DNA of 64,000 nucleotides. Origin: Clavibacter michiganensis subsp. tessellarius (lineage in GTDB: Bacteria; Actinomycetota; Actinomycetes; Actinomycetales; Microbacteriaceae). Made by a program: the position numbers and the translations under genes. The notes under the pieces are model-generated. The model saw nothing but the letters and a program-made list of their open reading frames with translations. It ran no database searches and had not been told where the DNA came from. Positions within the stretch are counted from its first letter, which is position 1. Each line of letters starts with the position of its first letter. Of this stretch, positions 59,900-64,000 are shown piece by piece. The DNA lies in assembly GCF_021922985.1 (NCBI RefSeq), contig NZ_CP040788.1, positions 2,232,001-2,296,000 on the forward strand, read 5' to 3'.

Positions 59900-60532
59900 A
59901 TGGCTGACGGAGATGACCCCCGCCGTCGCGAGGACTCCCTCGCGACGCGCATGAGCGACGCGGTGTCGCGCACGAGCGAGCGGGAGGTCGCCCTGCGGGC
60001 GATGGGCCTGCTCGACGGCCTGTACGAGGGCGACGACTTCCTGCTGCTGGTCGGCGGACGGCACGCCCGCGGGATCCTCAACGGCGCCCCTCCCCTGTAC
60101 TGGCCCGAGGCCTGGGGCGCCCGCGCGCTCCTCTACGCCTGGACCCCCGAGGCCGCGAAGGTCGTCGAGAAGAACCTCACGAACCGCGCCTGGCGCGTGC
60201 GCGAGGCGTGCGCGAAGGTCGTCGCGACCCGGCAGCTGCCGCTCGTGCGCGCGCTGACCGTGCTCGTCACCGACGAGAACGCCCGCGTCCGCGGCGCCGC
60301 CCTCCGCGCGCTCGGCGCCGTCGGCTCCCCCGCCGACGAGGACGTCATCCGCCGCGCGCTCACGGATCCCGACACGTCCGTCCGCGTCGCCGCGCACGAC
60401 GGCCTCGAGGCCCTCGCCGCGCGCCACGACCAGGTGCTGTCCGCCGCCGGGCGCCATGCGGCGGCCGCCGCCGCAGCCGCCGAAGCGGGCGGTCCCGTCG
60501 TCGCCGACGACGACGAGGACACCGAGGACTGA
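59900..60532 (+). CDS. HEAT-repeat protein
   Basis: 210 residues. HEAT-like repeats of about 30 residues: AWRVREACAKVVATRQLPLV, then NARVRGAALRALGAVGSPADE and TSVRVAAHDGLEALAARH. The region before (GILNGAPPLYWPEAWGARALL) is unusual and may be a first capping helix. The end is Ala- then Asp-rich. TACGGT is 7 nt before ATG. No catalysis is visible; likely a scaffold. Confidence 0.8.
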   Translation: MADGDDPRRREDSLATRMSDAVSRTSEREVALRAMGLLDGLYEGDDFLLLVGGRHARGILNGAPPLYWPEAWGARALLYAWTPEAAKVVEKNLTNRAWRVREACAKVVATRQLPLVRALTVLVTDENARVRGAALRALGAVGSPADEDVIRRALTDPDTSVRVAAHDGLEALAARHDQVLSAAGRHAAAAAAAAEAGGPVVADDDEDTED

Positions 60533-60559
60533 CGCCCGGCGGTTCCCCGGCGCCCCCCG

Positions 60560-62050
60560 TCAGAGGTCGGGGAACGCCGGGAACGCGCAGGTCGGCGGAT
60601 CCCCGGCATCCGGCCCCGCGGTCACCCGCACGTCCGACGCGGTGGATGCGAGCGGCACGCCCCCGAAGGTCGCCCCAGCGGTCGTGATGTCGGCCGCGGC
60701 CATGTCGACTCGCGCCGCGTCGACCGCGGTGCGGCGGAGCGCGAGGCCCAGCGGGTGCGCCGCGTCGTAGCCGTCGAGCTCGGACGACGCCAGGTGCAGC
60801 GACCGGGTCGCCCGGAACCCGTCCACCACGATCCCCGTCATCGTCGGGATCGCGCTGCCCGTCGCCGTCGAGTAGCGGGGGTCGAACGCCAGGGGGTTCT
60901 TCACCTCGTCGACGCACACGTCGCGGTACTCGACGTCCCGCACGGGGCCGCCGCTCGCGGAGGAGCCCTTGATGCGGATGCCTCCGGCCGCGACGCTCAG
61001 CGTCCCGAAGGCGTCCCGGCCGCTGACGGTGACGCGGGCGACGAGCACGTCGCTCACCCCGGCCTGCGTCTCGCTGCCGATCGCGACGCCATGCGTGCCG
61101 AACAGGTGGTCGTCGAGGACGCTGATGTGGGCCGACGCCGCGGTGCCCGCCTTGACGGCGATGCCGTCGTCGCCCGCGCTGATCCACGACCGGGCGATCG
61201 TCACGTCGGTGGCGCCGGCCGGGTCGATGCCGTCCGTGTTCCGGGCGCCGGCCGGCGTCCGGATCCGCACGCCCCAGACGGTCAGGCCGTCGCCGTGGTC
61301 GAAGGACACGTGCGTGCCGGGCGAGTCCACGAGGTCGACGTCGTGCAGCGTCACGTCGTCCGCCCGCGTGGCCGCGACGAGCCGGGGCACGTTCTGGTGG
61401 CCGCCCTGCTTGGCGCTCGCCGCGACCTGCCACCAGCTCGCGGTCCCGCCGAGGATCGGGAGGTCGCCCCGGCCGTCGACCCGCCCCTGGCCGGAGCCGG
61501 TCGCCGTGCTCGACGCGAGCCCGGAGCGCGACGACAGGGTGATGAAGGGCCGACAGCCGTCGCCCGCGCCGCCGACGGTGCCGCACGTCGCGCGGCCCGC
61601 CACCTGGTAGTCCGCGGCCGCCCGGGAGGCGTGCAGCACAACCGAGGGATCGAGGACCAGCACCTCGCCGGCGCGCACGGTGATCGGCGCGCTGAGGAAC
61701 GCGGCCGTGGTGCTCGACGCCGCGAGGACGACGGCGCCGCCGGATCCCGCGCACCCGTCGAGGGCGGCCTGGATGCGCGCGGTGTCCGGGGCGTGCGCCT
61801 CGTCGGCCGCGGACCCCTGCCGCTCGGCCATCGCGACCGCGGCCGGGACGGTGGCGCACGTGGTCGCCGGCGCGACCGGCTCCGCGACGGCCCTCCGGTC
61901 GCCGTGCACGACGGATCCCACGTCGCCCGCCGACGACACGGACGCGACACCCGGCGCCGCCGCGGCGAGGGCGACGACCGAGGCGAGGACCGCCACCACG
62001 AGCAGCCCGTCGACGAGCAGCGTGCGGATGCGGCGGGGAGCGAGGCCCAT
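60560..62050 (-). CDS. Secreted GH28 polygalacturonase
   Basis: 496 residues. A signal peptide ([22 protein letters not shown]) at about 11-32. The GH28 catalytic motifs are complete: NTDGID at 271-276, GDD at 293-295 inside [14 protein letters not shown] at 318-321 and RIK at 359-361. It should cut alpha-1,4-galacturonan in plant cell walls. A 100-residue stretch before the barrel has four Cys. ATG 62050 has GGAAGGG upstream; ATG 62101 precedes it in frame. Convergent with the HEAT-repeat gene. Confidence 0.92.
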   Translation of the reverse strand: MGLAPRRIRTLLVDGLLVVAVLASVVALAAAAPGVASVSSAGDVGSVVHGDRRAVAEPVAPATTCATVPAAVAMAERQGSAADEAHAPDTARIQAALDGCAGSGGAVVLAASSTTAAFLSAPITVRAGEVLVLDPSVVLHASRAAADYQVAGRATCGTVGGAGDGCRPFITLSSRSGLASSTATGSGQGRVDGRGDLPILGGTASWWQVAASAKQGGHQNVPRLVAATRADDVTLHDVDLVDSPGTHVSFDHGDGLTVWGVRIRTPAGARNTDGIDPAGATDVTIARSWISAGDDGIAVKAGTAASAHISVLDDHLFGTHGVAIGSETQAGVSDVLVARVTVSGRDAFGTLSVAAGGIRIKGSSASGGPVRDVEYRDVCVDEVKNPLAFDPRYSTATGSAIPTMTGIVVDGFRATRSLHLASSELDGYDAAHPLGLALRRTAVDAARVDMAAADITTAGATFGGVPLASTASDVRVTAGPDAGDPPTCAFPAFPDL

Positions 62051-62156
62051 GGGACGCCCTTCCGAGGATCGGGGCGAGGAGGTCCCGCGCGATGGGGCCA
62101 CGGTAGGTCGCCCGGGGGCGGCCCGCGCGGACCCTCCCCAGCGCGGCCCGGCCGGA

Positions 62157-63023
62157 TCAGAGGCCCGCGAGGAAGTCCTCGACCAGCGCCGCGAAGAGGT
62201 CGGGCCGCTCGATCTGCGGCATGTGGCCGCAGTCCGGGATGAGGCGCGTGCGCGCGTCGGGCAGCTCGCGCGCGACGGCCGCGAGGTGCGCGGGCGGGAG
62301 GATCCGGTCGCGGTCGCCCCACACCGCGAGCACCGGCAGGCCCGACGCCCGCACGCTCTCGACCAGCGGCCGCCGCCAGCGCGAGCTCACGCCGCGGACC
62401 GTGCCGAGGTCGCGCGCGATGCCGAGCATCGTGGCCGCGTGCACCGGGCGGGCCGAGAGCTCCTGCGCGTGCCGCATCCGCGCGGGGGTGGTGAGCGCCG
62501 GGTCGTGGAAGATCGTGCGGGTCGAGCGCCGGGAGTTTGCGGGCGTGGGGCGCAGCAGCAGGGTGGCGAGCGGGTCGAAGGCGAGCACCCGGAGGCCGAC
62601 CGTGACCTGCCGGCCGAAGCCCGCGCTGTCGGCGAGCACGAGCGCCCGCACGCGATCCGGGTGCCGCACCGCGAGCGTCATCGCGACGGCGCCGCCGAGC
62701 GAGTTGCCGACCACGGTCACGGGTCCGCGCATGCCCGTCGCGTCGAGGTAGGCGGGCAGGGCGTCGGCCAGCGCCTCGAGCGTCGTGGGGCCAGCGACCG
62801 GATCCGACCAGCCGAAGCCCGGCAGGTCGAGGCTGTGCAGCGCGTGCCCGGCGGAGAGGCGCGCGTGCTGCTCGTCCCAGTCCTCGAGGCTGCGGCCGAT
62901 GCCGTGCAGGAGGAGGAGCGGATCCCCGGTGCCCGTCACGCGGTGCCGCACGGCCCGGCCGTCGACGTCGATCAGCGCGGTGCCCGGGGCCCGGAGCGGG
63001 TCGACGTCCCCGGGTGCGGCCAT
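62157..63023 (-). CDS. Alpha/beta hydrolase
   Basis: 288 residues. The fold begins [21 protein letters not shown]; the nucleophile elbow is [12 protein letters not shown], acid Asp in [11 protein letters not shown] and His in [10 protein letters not shown]. The sequence between resembles esterases or C-C hydrolases of the MhpC/BphD type. Substrate not deducible. Divergent from ectB. Confidence 0.85.
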   Translation of the reverse strand: MAAPGDVDPLRAPGTALIDVDGRAVRHRVTGTGDPLLLLHGIGRSLEDWDEQHARLSAGHALHSLDLPGFGWSDPVAGPTTLEALADALPAYLDATGMRGPVTVVGNSLGGAVAMTLAVRHPDRVRALVLADSAGFGRQVTVGLRVLAFDPLATLLLRPTPANSRRSTRTIFHDPALTTPARMRHAQELSARPVHAATMLGIARDLGTVRGVSSRWRRPLVESVRASGLPVLAVWGDRDRILPPAHLAAVARELPDARTRLIPDCGHMPQIERPDLFAALVEDFLAGL

Positions 63024-63194
63024 GTCGCGACCCTATCGAGATCCTCACGCCGTGGATTCCTGCGATGTCGGGAGGAGGTGCGACGATGGAGGGGCTGCGC
63101 ATCGCAGCGTCTTCCCCGTCGCCCGGAGCCACGAGCCCGCCCGACGTGCGGCGATCCACCGGGGTCGCCGATGAGCATCAAGGAGCGACACGGC

Positions 63195-64000
63195 ATGACG
63201 ATCTTCGAGCAGATGGAGTCCGAGGTCCGGAGCTACAGCCGCGGCTGGCCGGTCGTGTTCGACCGCGCGGTGGGCAGCGAGATGTTCACGGCCGACGGCG
63301 ACCGCTACCTCGACTTCTTCGCGGGCGCCGGCGCGCTCAACTACGGGCACAACAACCCCGCGCTCAAGCAGAAGCTCGTCGACTACATCCTCCGTGACGG
63401 CGTCACGCACTCCCTCGACATGTTCACGGAGGCCCGCCGCGACTTCCTGCAGACCTTCCAGGACGTCATCCTGCAGCCCCGCGGGCTCGACTACCGCATC
63501 ATGTTCCCCGGCCCGGGCGGCGCCAACGCGGTCGAGGCAGCGATGAAGCTCGCGCGCAAGGTCACCGGCCGCACCACCATCGTGCACTTCACGAACTCGT
63601 TCCACGGCATGACCGAGGGCGCGCTCTCGGTCACGGGCAACGCGCTCAAGCGCGGCGGCGCCGGCCACCCCCTGCACCACGCGGTCGCGGTGCCGTTCGA
63701 CGGCTACCTCGGCGCCGAGACCGACACCCTCGCGTACTTCGAGAAGCTGCTCGACGACTCGGGGTCGGGCGTCGACACGCCCGCCGGCGTCATCGTCGAG
63801 ACCGTGCAGGGCGAGGGCGGCATCAACGTCGCCACGCCCGAGTGGCTGCGCAAGCTGCGCGAGCTGACCGCGCGCCACGGCATCGTGCTCATCGTCGACG
63901 ACGTGCAGATGGGCTGCGGCCGCACGGGCGGGTTCTTCAGCTTCGAGGAGTCCGGCATCGTCCCCGACATCGTCACGCTCTCCAAGTCCATCGGCGGCTA
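63195..64000 (+). CDS. ectB: Diaminobutyrate-2-oxoglutarate transaminase EctB (5' part)
   Basis: 268 codons to the window end, start [20 protein letters not shown], as in EctB. PLP-enzyme signatures: [15 protein letters not shown], then [20 protein letters not shown], then [31 protein letters not shown] and [13 protein letters not shown] (Asp of the PLP site); SKSIGG, with the Schiff-base Lys, is the last piece. EctB makes L-2,4-diaminobutyrate for ectoine. No ectA precedes it here. AAGGAG is 9 nt before the ATG; ATG 63171 is in frame 8 codons earlier. Confidence 0.93.
   Translation, partial: MTIFEQMESEVRSYSRGWPVVFDRAVGSEMFTADGDRYLDFFAGAGALNYGHNNPALKQKLVDYILRDGVTHSLDMFTEARRDFLQTFQDVILQPRGLDYRIMFPGPGGANAVEAAMKLARKVTGRTTIVHFTNSFHGMTEGALSVTGNALKRGGAGHPLHHAVAVPFDGYLGAETDTLAYFEKLLDDSGSGVDTPAGVIVETVQGEGGINVATPEWLRKLRELTARHGIVLIVDDVQMGCGRTGGFFSFEESGIVPDIVTLSKSIGG

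Noticed and set aside
1..64000. CRISPR array, tRNA or rRNA genes
   Set aside because: No regularly spaced repeats with unique spacers and no cloverleaf or rRNA sequence was recognised by eye. A tRNAscan-SE run could still find one I missed, especially around 25881-26168.

Overview
The window is chromosomal DNA of a very GC-rich actinobacterium (above 70 percent G+C by eye). The gene set points to Microbacteriaceae and most closely to a plant-associated Clavibacter-like organism: menaquinone genes (menD, menA), the actinobacterial mismatch-repair nuclease NucS, a secreted GH28 polygalacturonase, and many near-leaderless genes with a TANNNT box 6-7 nt before the start codon. Species assignment is an inference from gene content; no rRNA gene or other marker was seen.

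Layout. 1-6.3 kb: menaquinone locus (menD start, PLDc_N protein, DUF4229 protein, menA), a histidine phosphatase, a class A beta-lactamase-fold protein that has lost its catalytic motifs, and an M13 metallopeptidase. 6.4-9.3 kb: NCS2 permease and a GT87-type mannosyltransferase. 9.3-14.1 kb: a tightly coupled NCS1 permease / biuret-hydrolase-like / allophanate hydrolase operon with a divergent GntR regulator. 14.1-24 kb: housekeeping and accessory enzymes with regulators (HAD, MarR, MmuM, NmrA/HxlR pair, MFS, AKR, LysR/EamA, two DUF202 proteins, a second NmrA protein).

24.2-26.2 kb is the most foreign part. A lower-GC insert of about 1.9 kb sits at the 3' end of a PfkB sugar-kinase gene and is bounded by a duplicated copy of that gene end. 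It carries three genes in the order toxin (HigB/Gp49-like), XRE antitoxin, SecB-like chaperone, the architecture of a toxin-antitoxin-chaperone (TAC) system. 26.2-31.5 kb: a LacI-controlled sugar locus (PfkB kinase, LacI, CUT2 ABC transporter, small monooxygenase) with palindromic operators. 31.6-37.1 kb: an SDR, a PhoX phosphatase preceded by a PHO-box-like array of 11-bp repeats, small membrane proteins, a ZIP transporter and a MarR regulator.

37.1-42.3 kb is a four-gene surface operon: a SipW-type secreted protein, a SipW-like signal peptidase with a huge low-complexity tail, an LPXTG-anchored protein and a choice-of-anchor-G-like protein. 42.6-52.9 kb: a ParA/MinD-like ATPase, a MATE transporter with no standard start codon, small proteins, AKR, ASCH, GNATs, EamA, an RHH/BrnT-like pair and nucS. 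53-64 kb: a membrane protein and GT2 glycosyltransferase pair, HAD, a Cys-less OhrR-like MarR, an M56/M48-like peptidase, a yybP-ykoY-type manganese riboswitch before a ferritin-like/VIT1 transporter, a HEAT-repeat protein, the GH28 polygalacturonase, an alpha/beta hydrolase and the start of ectB (truncated by the window end).
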